Below are positions 1 through 8,046 of a stretch of DNA of 64,000 bases, piece by piece. The stretch comes from Pseudomonadota bacterium. GTDB taxonomy: Bacteria > Pseudomonadota > Gammaproteobacteria > Steroidobacterales > Woeseiaceae. The DNA is taken from assembly GCA_022560695.1 (NCBI GenBank), contig JADFSP010000010.1:1-64000 (forward strand), in the 5' to 3' direction. The first letter of the stretch is position 1, and each line of letters begins with the position of its first letter. Both the position numbers and the translations under genes were made by a program. Below the pieces are notes generated by a model. It saw only the letters and a list, made by a program, of their open reading frames with translations. It did no database searches and was not told where the DNA came from.

Positions 1-331
1 GGATGCGTTTTTGATTTCATTTACGCCCCGCTCCTTATGCAGAAAATCGCAGTTTGATACCCGAGTACCAGACCGTGTTTTCTGCATTTTTCGCGTTTTT
101 AATGCCTTGATTTGCTTAATGTTTTGGAGGCCGTTTTTCGCCTTTTTCGCTTTAAGTGGCAAAGTCTTGGTTTTGCCAATCTTGCGAATTAGCTGCTTTA
201 GCGTGAGGCAATCGGACTTGCGGAATCTGCCAATCAATCGGAGGCCAAATGTGTCCGGTATCCCGGTCCTGGTATCTGGGATCAGAAGCAACTTCGATCC
301 GCTCGACGTCATCAATCCGCGAAATGCGGCA
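1..331. other. No gene recognised; left part of mobile element
   Basis: No reading frame here looks like a real protein; a plus-strand frame at 11-355 has an implausible composition rich in Phe, Arg and Cys. The stretch is visibly richer in A and T than the chromosome to the right of 3000. It belongs to the mobile element whose other end is in metY, and the element continues beyond the left edge. Confidence 0.5.
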
Positions 332-553
332 TCAATGATGTATTCGAGAATGTGATCGGTGATTAAATCGCCATTGTGAAAGGCGATGTATTTGCCCGCT
401 GTTTGGTTTATCATGTGCGTGTTCCAAATCTATGGCTCGTTCTGCGTCAACAGAGCGGGCCTTTTCTTTGCCCGCTTGAGCCGTCTGCAATTCCCGTACC
501 GCAACCCCAACCAACAGGTCAGCCAGGGCTTTTATGTGCGGGTCTAAATTCAA
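332..553 (-). CDS. Small hypothetical protein of the mobile element
   Basis: This 73-residue frame starts at TTG and overlaps the stop of the upstream small gene by four bases (TTGA), which suggests coupled translation. The N-terminal part (DPHIKALADLLVGVAVREL) is a predicted amphipathic helix of a kind often seen in small phage or island proteins. The C-terminal part is rich in His, Arg and Ser and has no clear fold. I recognise no family. Position and coupling suggest an accessory gene expressed with the winged-helix-like gene before it. It could also be a chance frame, since the C-terminus looks poorly constrained. Confidence 0.4.
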   Translation of the reverse strand: MNLDPHIKALADLLVGVAVRELQTAQAGKEKARSVDAERAIDLEHAHDKPNSGQIHRLSQWRFNHRSHSRIHH

Positions 554-738
554 AGCGCGTTAGCCAGTCGTTCTGCGTCTTCAAAAGAAAGCAAGCATCG
601 GCCTGTAGGCGTGCGCTTCGGGTCAATGATCCCTTGAGCGACCAAGTATTTGATGCGTTTGCGGCCAGTTTCCCGGCTAACGCTGGTCGCCTCAAATACT
701 CGAAGGTCAGGGACGATTTTCAGATTCCTGATATTCAC
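550..738 (-). CDS. Putative small winged-helix DNA-binding protein
   Basis: A 62-residue protein with a GTG start, divergent from the zinc-finger and recombinase genes. The pattern is that of a winged helix-turn-helix: a recognition-helix-like segment (SVSRETGRKRIKYLVAQG, about residues 19-36), then a short wing (IIDPKRTPTGRCLLS), then a final helix (FEDAERLANAL). Small proteins of this kind next to a recombinase are often excision factors or element regulators. That role is inferred from position only. It lies 47 bases from the start of the divergent gene at 786, so the two probably share a control region. It overlaps the next minus-strand gene by four bases. Confidence 0.5.
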   Translation of the reverse strand: MNIRNLKIVPDLRVFEATSVSRETGRKRIKYLVAQGIIDPKRTPTGRCLLSFEDAERLANAL

Positions 739-771
739 AAGATAATCTCCAAAACGGTTGATTCCGCTGAT

Positions 772-797
772 ACGGGTGTAGTATCATGATTACCCGT
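772..797. promoter_or_regulatory. Inverted repeat spanning the start of the zinc-finger gene
   Basis: ACGGGT (772-777) and ACCCGT (792-797) are perfect inverted arms with the ATG at 786 in the 14-base interval. A shorter pair, GATAC and GTATC, is nested in the same area. This could be an operator in the divergent control region or an RNA hairpin that hides the start codon. Short arms make chance occurrence possible. Confidence 0.3.
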
Positions 798-1304
798 TAC
801 GGAAGCAATACGGCAAAAATGGCTGACGAACCGTTACATAGTTATGATGGCCTCGATATTGGTGCTTGGGCGAATCAAGACCCTAAAGGAGTGGCCAGGG
901 GTCTTGTGGCTGCTGCTAATCAAGGTGATCCATTAGCGTTGCGTTGGGTCAGGAGACTGGTAAAGCACCGCGTAACTGACTCCCTGCTTGCCGATGTTGA
1001 TCGCATTGTGCGGGGCGATCTATGGAGCGCTTTTCTTATCTTGGAGCCGAGTTCTAGAAAGTTTGTGTGGAGATTGCGGCCCAGACGCGATTCTCTGCAA
1101 GACCGCGAAAAAATGTTTGGCTGGATGGTCGCTTGGCTAGTGACTGTGGACGCCATTGATGGATTGAAACGATGTGCTCTTAAAGACTGCCGTAAGTATT
1201 TTGTAGGTGGCCCACGCGCCAAGTGGTGTTCTGAAAACTGCGGGTCGAAATATCGTATTCGGAAAAAGCGAAAATTGGACAGAGAAAGGCAAATGCTATG
1301 CTAG
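786..1304 (+). CDS. CGNR-like zinc-finger protein upstream of recombinase
   Basis: A 172-residue protein. The C-terminal third resembles the CGNR zinc finger: RCALKDC (near residue 130), then KWCSENCGSK (near 147), followed by the basic stretch YRIRKKRKLDR. The four cysteines have the spacing of a treble-clef metal site, but the usual CGNR signature reads CGSK here. CGNR proteins are thought to bind DNA. The N-terminal part is helical with no known domain. Its stop lies inside the recombinase gene (seven-base overlap), so the two are probably translated together. It may regulate the recombinase or help it bind DNA; that is inference. Confidence 0.65.
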   Translation: MITRYGSNTAKMADEPLHSYDGLDIGAWANQDPKGVARGLVAAANQGDPLALRWVRRLVKHRVTDSLLADVDRIVRGDLWSAFLILEPSSRKFVWRLRPRRDSLQDREKMFGWMVAWLVTVDAIDGLKRCALKDCRKYFVGGPRAKWCSENCGSKYRIRKKRKLDRERQMLC

Positions 1305-2962
1305 TTGCAATTTACTCTCGATACTCAACCGACCTGCAAGACCAGACCAGCATCACCGGGCAGGTCGCAAACTGCGAAGACCTAGCCGCTCAAAATGGTT
1401 GGACTGTCGTTAAGCGGTATAGCGACGAAGCGATAAGCGGCAGCGACGACACGCGGCCCGGTTATCAAGCCTTGCTCTCCGACTCTGAGGCGGGAAGGTT
1501 CGACGGCATCTTAATTGACGAAACAAGCCGACTGACCCGGCGACCGGGCGAGTTACCCCGACTACTCGAAATATTAGATTTCCGCAGTCAATGGCTAATG
1601 GACTGTAAGGGCTTCGATAGCCGCCAAGAAACCGCCGCCCTACTCGCCGCTGTGTATGGCGGCATAGATTCGCTGGAACTGTCCAAGATCAAAGACCGGA
1701 CGCACAGGGGCCTACGGGAGCGACACAAGGCCGGGTTTTCGGCGGGCGGCAAGACCTACGGTTACACGACGGTGCCCATTGACCCCGACGACCCGCAATC
1801 GAAAAAAAATACGGTCGTTGTCCCTGAGCAAGCCGAGATCGTTGTAGAGATTTTCACGCGCTACGCGGGCGGGGAGTCGCCGCGCGCCATTGCCAACGAA
1901 CTGAATAGGCGCGGCGTACCGTCGCCCGGTTCGACTTGGAAACGGACCAAGCGCCGGGCGAAGGGCTGGACTATGAGCGCGCTAGTCGGCACGGCGAAAA
2001 TGTATACGGGCATACTTCGCCGGGAACAGTACATAGGCGAAATCGTTTGGAACCGGCGCAAATTTAAAAAAGTTCCCGGTACGTCGAAGCGCGTTTGTGA
2101 ACTTCGCCCGGAGTCGGAGTGGATCAGGATTAAGCACCCCGAACTACGCATTATCGACGACCTACTTTGGCAGAAGGTACAGGCACGACTGAAAGACGCC
2201 AGAGACAAGGCGCACCCGAATACGCTAGCCAAGCGGGGCCGTCCGTCGCGCTACCTGTTGTCGGGCCTAATGGTCTGCGGGGAGTGTGGCGCGAATTACA
2301 TCATGCAGGACACGCGCGCCTATGGTTGCTCCGGGCATACTGCCGGTGGCAAGTACCTTTGCAGCAATGGCGTACGCGTTAAGCGGGAAGTGGCCGAAGC
2401 GGCGCTACTGACAAACATCAAGAAGCGGCTACTTAGCGACGAAATGACCGCCTACGTGGAAAAGCAATTTCGGGCGGCAATTCGCGCAATGGGGGCGCGG
2501 GACGACGGGGCGAAAATCGAAACGGAGCTAGCCGGGATAGTGCTCAAGATTGGGAAGGTCGTGGACGCTATCGAAAGCGTGGGCATAAGTGACAGTCTCG
2601 CGGAGCGCTTGCGCAAACTGGAAGCCGAGAAGCAAGACGCCGAAGACCGCCTACGAGCCGCCCAGATAGACGCGGAGCCACTAGACGCCCTGCCCGACCT
2701 TGTACCGGCCCTAGTGGAACGCTGGCGCGCTCTCGTTGCTGATTTTGAAGGTTTGGCGTCGAATCCCAACGCGGAGCCGGGCGAACTGGACACGGCGCGC
2801 AGCCATTTACACGCCCTACTCGGTCAGGTCACGCTAATGCCGATAGACGGCGTTCTGTGGGCGCATCCGAGCCTAAAAGCGAAAGGGCTTACCGAAGCAA
2901 GCCCTTTGCCTTTAATTCTGGTAGCGGGGGCAGGATTTGAACCTGCGACCTTCGGGTTATGA
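1298..2962 (+). CDS. Large serine recombinase (site-specific integrase)
   Basis: A 554-residue recombinase that most likely integrates and excises the element. The N-terminal resolvase domain (about 1-140) begins AIYSRYSTDLQ, with Ser10 the expected nucleophile, and contains the conserved DETSRLTR segment. A recombinase DNA-binding domain follows (about 150-310). A zinc ribbon comes next (CGECGANY near 327, then further Cys to about 355), then a coiled coil (about 400-480). This is the order of large serine integrases. The last 15 or so residues (LVAGAGFEPATFGL) are encoded by the antisense strand of the initiator tRNA gene, so the gene ends inside its apparent target. The start overlaps the zinc-finger gene. 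The family call is secure; integration at this tRNA is inferred from the overlap. Confidence 0.93.
   Translation: MLVAIYSRYSTDLQDQTSITGQVANCEDLAAQNGWTVVKRYSDEAISGSDDTRPGYQALLSDSEAGRFDGILIDETSRLTRRPGELPRLLEILDFRSQWLMDCKGFDSRQETAALLAAVYGGIDSLELSKIKDRTHRGLRERHKAGFSAGGKTYGYTTVPIDPDDPQSKKNTVVVPEQAEIVVEIFTRYAGGESPRAIANELNRRGVPSPGSTWKRTKRRAKGWTMSALVGTAKMYTGILRREQYIGEIVWNRRKFKKVPGTSKRVCELRPESEWIRIKHPELRIIDDLLWQKVQARLKDARDKAHPNTLAKRGRPSRYLLSGLMVCGECGANYIMQDTRAYGCSGHTAGGKYLCSNGVRVKREVAEAALLTNIKKRLLSDEMTAYVEKQFRAAIRAMGARDDGAKIETELAGIVLKIGKVVDAIESVGISDSLAERLRKLEAEKQDAEDRLRAAQIDAEPLDALPDLVPALVERWRALVADFEGLASNPNAEPGELDTARSHLHALLGQVTLMPIDGVLWAHPSLKAKGLTEASPLPLILVAGAGFEPATFGL
2873..2907 (-). terminator. Intrinsic terminator of metY inside the recombinase gene
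   Basis: Arms 2882-2890 (AAAGGGCTT) and 2899-2907 (AAGCCCTTT) form a perfect nine-pair stem with an eight-base loop. Read on the minus strand, the stem lies 11 bases past the tRNA CCA and is followed by CGCTTTTAGG, a short T-rich tail. The same bases encode residues of the recombinase on the other strand. Confidence 0.65.
2919..2962. other. Probable attachment-site region at the metY 3' end
   Basis: The recombinase frame runs on through this stretch and stops at 2962, so element sequence and tRNA 3' half are joined here. The crossover must lie in or near it, but the exact core cannot be set without the other end of the element, where a copy of the tRNA 3' end would be expected. Confidence 0.5.
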
Positions 2963-2995
2963 GCCCGACGAGCTGCCAGACTGCTCCACCCCGCA
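2919..2995 (-). tRNA. metY: Initiator tRNA-fMet (anticodon CAU)
   Basis: The minus strand folds as a complete 77-base tRNA with an encoded CCA. The anticodon loop reads CTCATAA, giving CAU. The anticodon stem ends in three G-C pairs (GGG and CCC), the hallmark of initiators, and the body closely matches the Escherichia coli fMet tRNA. Position 1 is T and position 72 is T, a mismatch; E. coli has C1:A72, so the weak end pair needed for formylation is kept in another form. In gammaproteobacteria metY commonly lies between nuoN and rimP-nusA-infB. Here the downstream side is occupied by a mobile element. Confidence 0.95.
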
Positions 2996-3009
2996 TCGGC
3001 AGGAGCGGG

Positions 3010-3038
3010 ATAATACAAACATGATCTGGCCAATACAA
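3010..3038 (-). promoter_or_regulatory. Sigma-70 promoter of metY
   Basis: On the minus strand TTGTAT (3033-3038) is followed after 17 bases by TATTAT (3010-3015). The expected transcription start is about 8 bases upstream of the mature tRNA 5' end at 2995. Both hexamers and the spacing are good, and no other promoter-like pair is needed. Confidence 0.65.
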
Positions 3039-3093
3039 GCGGAAACAGGGCTCGAGCCGCGATTTTGAATAAACTTCGGTTCGACCCCACTTT

Positions 3094-4527
3094 TCAGCCG
3101 ATTACCTGGAGGCACAGCACCCAGAGCCAGCCCGGCATGATGCCCAGCGCGAGCACGGCAACGCCATTGAGGCTCAGTACGAGGCGCGTGTCGGCGCTTG
3201 ACTGCAGCACCGCCTGGTCTTCCGCTTCCTCGAAATACATGTACCAGATGACGCGCAGGTAGTAGTACGCGCCTATCACGGACGCCACGACCATCAAGAC
3301 AGCCAGCCCGACGTAATTGCCATCGAGAACAACGCCGATCACATTCAACTTGCCGAAAAAGCCGATGAACGGCGGTATGCCCGTGAGGCTCAGCATCAGG
3401 AACATCATCATCAACGCGAACCACGGGCTTCGTGCATTGAGTCCCTTGAAATCGGCTAGATTCTCGGCTTCGTAGCCGCGGCGGCTCAGCAGAATGATAA
3501 TGCCGAATGACCCGGCCGCCGCCACGACGTACGTCAGCGTATAAAAGAGTGCTGCCGCATTGCCCTCGTCGGTACCGCAGAAAATCGCGAGCAAAATGAA
3601 GCCAACATGTGCGATCGTCGAATACGCCAGCATGCGCTTGATGTTGGTTTGAGCGATGGCGACGATATTGCCGACGAGCAGCGACAAGACCGCGATCACC
3701 ATGATCATGTCGGCCCAGACGTCGTGCAGGCCTCCCAGAGCGTCCACCAGTATGCGCAAGGTCAATGCCAGCGCCGCCAACTTGGGCGCCGACGCAATGT
3801 AGAGCGTCACTGGCGTCCGCGCGCCGTGATAAACGTCCGGGAGCCACATGTGAAACGGAACGGCGCCGAATTTGAAGCCGATGCCCACGATGACGAATGC
3901 CAACCCGAACCACAGCGGCAGGCTATTCAGTTGCGGATCCAACGCGATCGCCGCCGCAATCCGATCGAACTCGAGACTGCCGGTAACACCGTAGATCCAT
4001 GAAATGCCGTACAGCAACGCACCCGACGCGATCGCCCCGAGCACAAAATACTTCATGGCGGACTCCGCCGATGTAACATTGTTTCGATCGATGGCGACGA
4101 GTGTGTATTGCGACAAGGCCAGTGTTTCCATGCCGAGATACATCGTCAACATGCTGTTGGCGGAAATCATGATCATCATGCCGAGAAGCCCGATCATCCC
4201 AAGCACGTAATACTCGCCCTTGTGTATATCGTTCGCACGTAAGTAATCGCGCGCATACAGGAACGAGATCGCTACAAACCCCGTGGCGGCGATCTTCAGC
4301 ACCTGCGATAGCGGATCGCTGACATAACTGCCGCTGAAGATAACAATGCGTGCGTCTGGTGCAGTCGCGAGCAGCGACCAGAGTGTGATGCCCAGTGCCG
4401 CCATCGACATCCAGAATGTCACGACACGATGCTCATCATCCACAAACAGGTCCGCCACCAGCACCACGCAGATCAGAGCCAGAATGGTCATCTCCGGAAG
4501 GGCAGCAATGTAAGTCATCCAGTTCAT
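3094..4527 (-). CDS. nuoN: NADH-quinone oxidoreductase subunit N
   Basis: A 477-residue integral membrane subunit of complex I, one of three antiporter-like proton pumps in the membrane arm. It has about 14 hydrophobic segments and the Proton_antipo_M domain in the middle. Family marks include YLGMETLALSQYTLVAI, with the conserved Glu in a membrane segment, and KFGAVPFHMWLPDVYHGA, with the conserved Lys and the loop before the broken helix. Length is normal for NuoN (about 480). It is the last gene of the nuo operon, 11 bases after nuoM, and is followed by the metY promoter. Identification is secure. Confidence 0.97.
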   Translation of the reverse strand: MNWMTYIAALPEMTILALICVVLVADLFVDDEHRVVTFWMSMAALGITLWSLLATAPDARIVIFSGSYVSDPLSQVLKIAATGFVAISFLYARDYLRANDIHKGEYYVLGMIGLLGMMIMISANSMLTMYLGMETLALSQYTLVAIDRNNVTSAESAMKYFVLGAIASGALLYGISWIYGVTGSLEFDRIAAAIALDPQLNSLPLWFGLAFVIVGIGFKFGAVPFHMWLPDVYHGARTPVTLYIASAPKLAALALTLRILVDALGGLHDVWADMIMVIAVLSLLVGNIVAIAQTNIKRMLAYSTIAHVGFILLAIFCGTDEGNAAALFYTLTYVVAAAGSFGIIILLSRRGYEAENLADFKGLNARSPWFALMMMFLMLSLTGIPPFIGFFGKLNVIGVVLDGNYVGLAVLMVVASVIGAYYYLRVIWYMYFEEAEDQAVLQSSADTRLVLSLNGVAVLALGIMPGWLWVLCLQVIG

Positions 4528-4538
4528 AGCAAGACCTG

Positions 4539-6059
4539 TCAGAGCTTCGAGTGCCCTATTCTCTCGATCAAGTGTTCAATCGTGGCATTCATCATGTCCA
4601 CGAGCGGTGCCGGCCACAGCCCGATGAGCAACACGGAAACTGCCAATACGCCCAACACAATAAACTCGCGCCGGTTCAGATCCTTGAGCACGGACACTTT
4701 TTCATTAGCAACGTCGCCATAGATCACACGCTTGATCATCCACAGCGTGTACGCAGCGCCCAACACCAGTATCGTTGCCGCAAGAAACGCGAACCAGAAA
4801 TTCGCTTTAAAGCTTGCAATAATGACCATGAACTCGCCGACGAAGCCCGAGGTGCCGGGCAAGCCGGCGTTTGCCATCGCGAACAGCACCATGAATGCGG
4901 CGAACACGGGCATCGTGTTAGCGACCCCACCGTAGTCCGCAATCTGCCGGCTGTGAACACGGTCGTACAGTACGCCGACGCACAGGAACAGTGCGCCCGA
5001 GATCAGACCGTGCGAAATCATTTGCACCATACCGCCCGACATTCCGAGCACGGCACCGCTGTCACCTTGTATCCACCAAAACAGGAAAAAGCCCAGCGTA
5101 ACGAATCCCATGTGCGCGATGGATGAGTACGCGATAAGCTTTTTCATATCCTGCTGCATCAGTGCGACGAAGCTGATATAGACAATGGCGATCAACGACA
5201 ACGCGATCATCATTCCGGAAAAATACGCGCTGCCATCCGGGACAATCGGCAGTGACAAGCGCAGGAAGCCGTAGCCACCCATTTTCAGCATGATGGCCGC
5301 CAGGATGACCGAACCGCCCGTCGGCGCTTCGACGTGGGCATCCGGCAACCAGGTGTGCACCGGCCACATTGGTACCTTGACCGCGAACGCCAGCAAGAAC
5401 GCAATGAAGATCAGTTTCTGCGCCGTCATACCGATCGGCACTTCCATGAACACGAACAGGTCGAAACTTCCGGTCAGCCGGTACAGGTAGATGAACGCAA
5501 CCAGCATCAGGACAGAGCCAAGGAATGTGTACAGGAAGAACTTCAGCGTCGCGTACACACGGCGCGCGCCGCCCCAGACACCGATGATCAGAAACATCGG
5601 TACGAGCATCGCCTCCCAGAAGACGTAGAACAGCAGGCCGTCCAGCGCCGAGAAAACGCCGATCATGAGGCCTTCCAGAATCAGGAATGCGGCGAAATAC
5701 TGCGCCGGGCGCACCTTGATCGTGTCCCATGCGGCAATGACGACGAGCGGTGTAATGAAAGTCGTCAACAGAATCAGCGGTGCCGATATGCCGTCGACGC
5801 CGAGGTAATAGAAAACATTGAGCGACGGTATCCATTCCACGCGCTCCACGAATTGCATCACCGCAATGCTGTTCCTGAATCCCGCATACAACTTGAGACT
5901 GATCAGAAATGTCAGCGCCGAGACGATCAGCGCCGTCACGCGCATCGTGCCGCCCCATCCGGAACCCTCGGCATGGCGGTCGCCGATCGCAAGCAGCGCA
6001 ATGCCGCCGAACACCGGCAACCAGATCAGAATACTCAAAAAGTGTTGTGAAAAATCCAT
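4539..6059 (-). CDS. nuoM: NADH-quinone oxidoreductase subunit M
   Basis: A 506-residue antiporter-like membrane subunit of complex I that translocates protons in the membrane arm. The conserved acidic residue appears in LLFYVFWEAMLVPMFLI, and the loop FAVKVPMWPVHTWLPDAHVE carries the conserved Lys and the WLPDAHVEAP signature of NuoM. About 14 membrane segments are visible. It follows nuoL by 13 bases and precedes nuoN by 11, consistent with one transcript. Length matches the family (about 500). Nothing unusual is seen. Confidence 0.97.
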   Translation of the reverse strand: MDFSQHFLSILIWLPVFGGIALLAIGDRHAEGSGWGGTMRVTALIVSALTFLISLKLYAGFRNSIAVMQFVERVEWIPSLNVFYYLGVDGISAPLILLTTFITPLVVIAAWDTIKVRPAQYFAAFLILEGLMIGVFSALDGLLFYVFWEAMLVPMFLIIGVWGGARRVYATLKFFLYTFLGSVLMLVAFIYLYRLTGSFDLFVFMEVPIGMTAQKLIFIAFLLAFAVKVPMWPVHTWLPDAHVEAPTGGSVILAAIMLKMGGYGFLRLSLPIVPDGSAYFSGMMIALSLIAIVYISFVALMQQDMKKLIAYSSIAHMGFVTLGFFLFWWIQGDSGAVLGMSGGMVQMISHGLISGALFLCVGVLYDRVHSRQIADYGGVANTMPVFAAFMVLFAMANAGLPGTSGFVGEFMVIIASFKANFWFAFLAATILVLGAAYTLWMIKRVIYGDVANEKVSVLKDLNRREFIVLGVLAVSVLLIGLWPAPLVDMMNATIEHLIERIGHSKL

Positions 6060-6072
6060 GACTGTTGCCGGG

Positions 6073-8046
6073 CTACCTCAACCAGATGAGCCAGCCGAGC
6101 AACATCGTCAGGCCGATGATCATTGCGAAGGCATAGGTGTAAAGATAACCCGTCTGCAACTGGCGCATGACGCCGGCCAGCCTGCTAACGGCATTCGCGG
6201 TGCCATTGACGAGTATCCCATCGATCAGGAATTGATCGCCCTTCTCCGAAAGCGTCCTGCCGATGGCGCGGCCACCTGCCGCAAAGCCCTTGATGTAGAG
6301 ATCGTCGAAGTAGTACTTGCGGTCGAGAAGATTGTAGAGACCCGACAGCTTGTCTTTGATCGTTGCCGGAATATCCGGGCGTTTGACATACAGGAACCAC
6401 GCCGTCAATGCGCCACCCGCGGCGAGCCAGAATACCGGTGTTTGTACGGCATGCTGCACCAGTGACAGGCTGCCATGCCAACCCGCACCGATTTTCGCCA
6501 ATACGTCATGGTTTCCGGCAACGGCGATGGCATCGCCGAAATAGTTGCCGAACAGGACCGGCTGGACCGTGTACCAGCCGATGATGGCCGACGGCACCGC
6601 GAGCATTACCAGCGGCACAGTGATGACCCAGGGCGTCTCGCGCAGATGTGATTTGATCTCGTCATCCATGCGTTCCTCACCGTGGAAGACGAGGAAGAAC
6701 AAGCGGAAGGAATACAACGCTGTGACGAATACGCCGAGCAGCACGCTGAGGTACGCGATCCAGTACACAGCACCCTGCCCGTGCCAGTGCGAATCCCGTA
6801 CGGCCTCGATCAACAAATCCTTGGAGAAAAATCCGCTGCTGCCGGGAAAGCCGATTAACGCGAGCGTGCCGACCAACGCAGTCCAGTAGGTGATCGGCAT
6901 GTACTTGCGAATCCCGCCCATCTTGCGAATATCCTGCTCGTGGTGCATCGCGATGATGACCGAGCCCGCCGCAAGAAATAGCAGCGCCTTGAAAAAGGCG
7001 TGCGTCATCAGGTGGAAAATTGCGGCACTGTAGGCGGATGCGCCAAGCGCCACGGTCATGTAACCGAGCTGCGACAGTGTCGAATACGCAATGACACGCT
7101 TGATGTCGTTCTGCACGATGCCGACCAGTCCCATGAAAAACGCCGTGATCGCGCCGATGATGATGACAACGGCCAGCGCCGTCTCGGACAACTCGTACAG
7201 CGGCGACATGCGCGCCACCATGAAGATACCGGCCGTCACCATCGTCGCGGCGTGGATGAGCGCGGAAATCGGTGTCGGACCTTCCATCGAATCCGGCAGC
7301 CAGACATGCAATGGCGCCTGCGCCGATTTACCCATGGCGCCGATGAACAGCAGGATACAAATCACGGTCATCGCGTTCCACGGCGACCCGGAAATGACTT
7401 CGATGTCTTGTGCGGCGATTGATTCGGCGCTCGCAAACACGGTGGCGTAATCGAGCGAGTTGGTCATGAACACGATTGCTGCGATGCCCAGGATAAATCC
7501 GAAATCGCCGACGCGGTTTACGAGAAATGCCTTGAGATTGGCGACAATGGCCGTCTCGCGCTTGTACCAGAATCCGATCAGCAAGTACGACACGAGGCCG
7601 ACCGCTTCCCAGCCGAAGAACAACTGCAGGAAGTTATTCGACATGACGAGCATCAGCATCGAAAACGTGAACAGCGAGATGTAACTGAAGAAGCGCTCGT
7701 AGCCGGGATCGTCGCGCATGTAGCCGATCGTGTAGATATGCACCATCAGCGACACAAACGTGACGACGACCATCATCAGCGCCGTCAGCCGGTCGACCAA
7801 AAATCCGACTTCCATGCGAAGCCCATCGGTGACCGCCCAGGTATAGACATAAAAATTATCAACGGCGCCACCGTCGATGACCTGATGCTTCAGGACAAAA
7901 ACGGACAATGCGAACGACAGGCCAACCGCGAGAATCGTGATCCAGTGTGCGCCGGCGCGGCGAAGTTGCTTGCCGGAGAGGCCCGCGACGATCGCGGCCG
8001 CGAGCGGCGCCAGAACGATTGTCAGGTAGTAGTTATACATCGACAA
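6073..8046 (-). CDS. nuoL: NADH-quinone oxidoreductase subunit L
   Basis: A 657-residue subunit, the most distal proton pump of complex I. It has the N-terminal extension domain, then the antiporter domain with FFGWEAVGLVSYLLIGFWY and KSAQAPLHVWLPDSMEGPTP. The C-terminal region contains the part that forms the long lateral helix along the membrane arm, followed by a last membrane segment. Length is in the usual range (610-680). Its start abuts the nuoK stop directly, so expression with nuoK is likely. Confidence 0.97.
   Translation of the reverse strand: MSMYNYYLTIVLAPLAAAIVAGLSGKQLRRAGAHWITILAVGLSFALSVFVLKHQVIDGGAVDNFYVYTWAVTDGLRMEVGFLVDRLTALMMVVVTFVSLMVHIYTIGYMRDDPGYERFFSYISLFTFSMLMLVMSNNFLQLFFGWEAVGLVSYLLIGFWYKRETAIVANLKAFLVNRVGDFGFILGIAAIVFMTNSLDYATVFASAESIAAQDIEVISGSPWNAMTVICILLFIGAMGKSAQAPLHVWLPDSMEGPTPISALIHAATMVTAGIFMVARMSPLYELSETALAVVIIIGAITAFFMGLVGIVQNDIKRVIAYSTLSQLGYMTVALGASAYSAAIFHLMTHAFFKALLFLAAGSVIIAMHHEQDIRKMGGIRKYMPITYWTALVGTLALIGFPGSSGFFSKDLLIEAVRDSHWHGQGAVYWIAYLSVLLGVFVTALYSFRLFFLVFHGEERMDDEIKSHLRETPWVITVPLVMLAVPSAIIGWYTVQPVLFGNYFGDAIAVAGNHDVLAKIGAGWHGSLSLVQHAVQTPVFWLAAGGALTAWFLYVKRPDIPATIKDKLSGLYNLLDRKYYFDDLYIKGFAAGGRAIGRTLSEKGDQFLIDGILVNGTANAVSRLAGVMRQLQTGYLYTYAFAMIIGLTMLLGWLIWLR

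Noticed and set aside
11..355. Plus-strand frame of 114 codons at the left edge
   Set aside because: Composition is not protein-like, and no ribosome site or family pattern is present.
2957..3913. Long minus-strand frame of 318 codons
   Set aside because: It lies inside nuoN in another frame and has the Arg/His-rich composition of a shadow.
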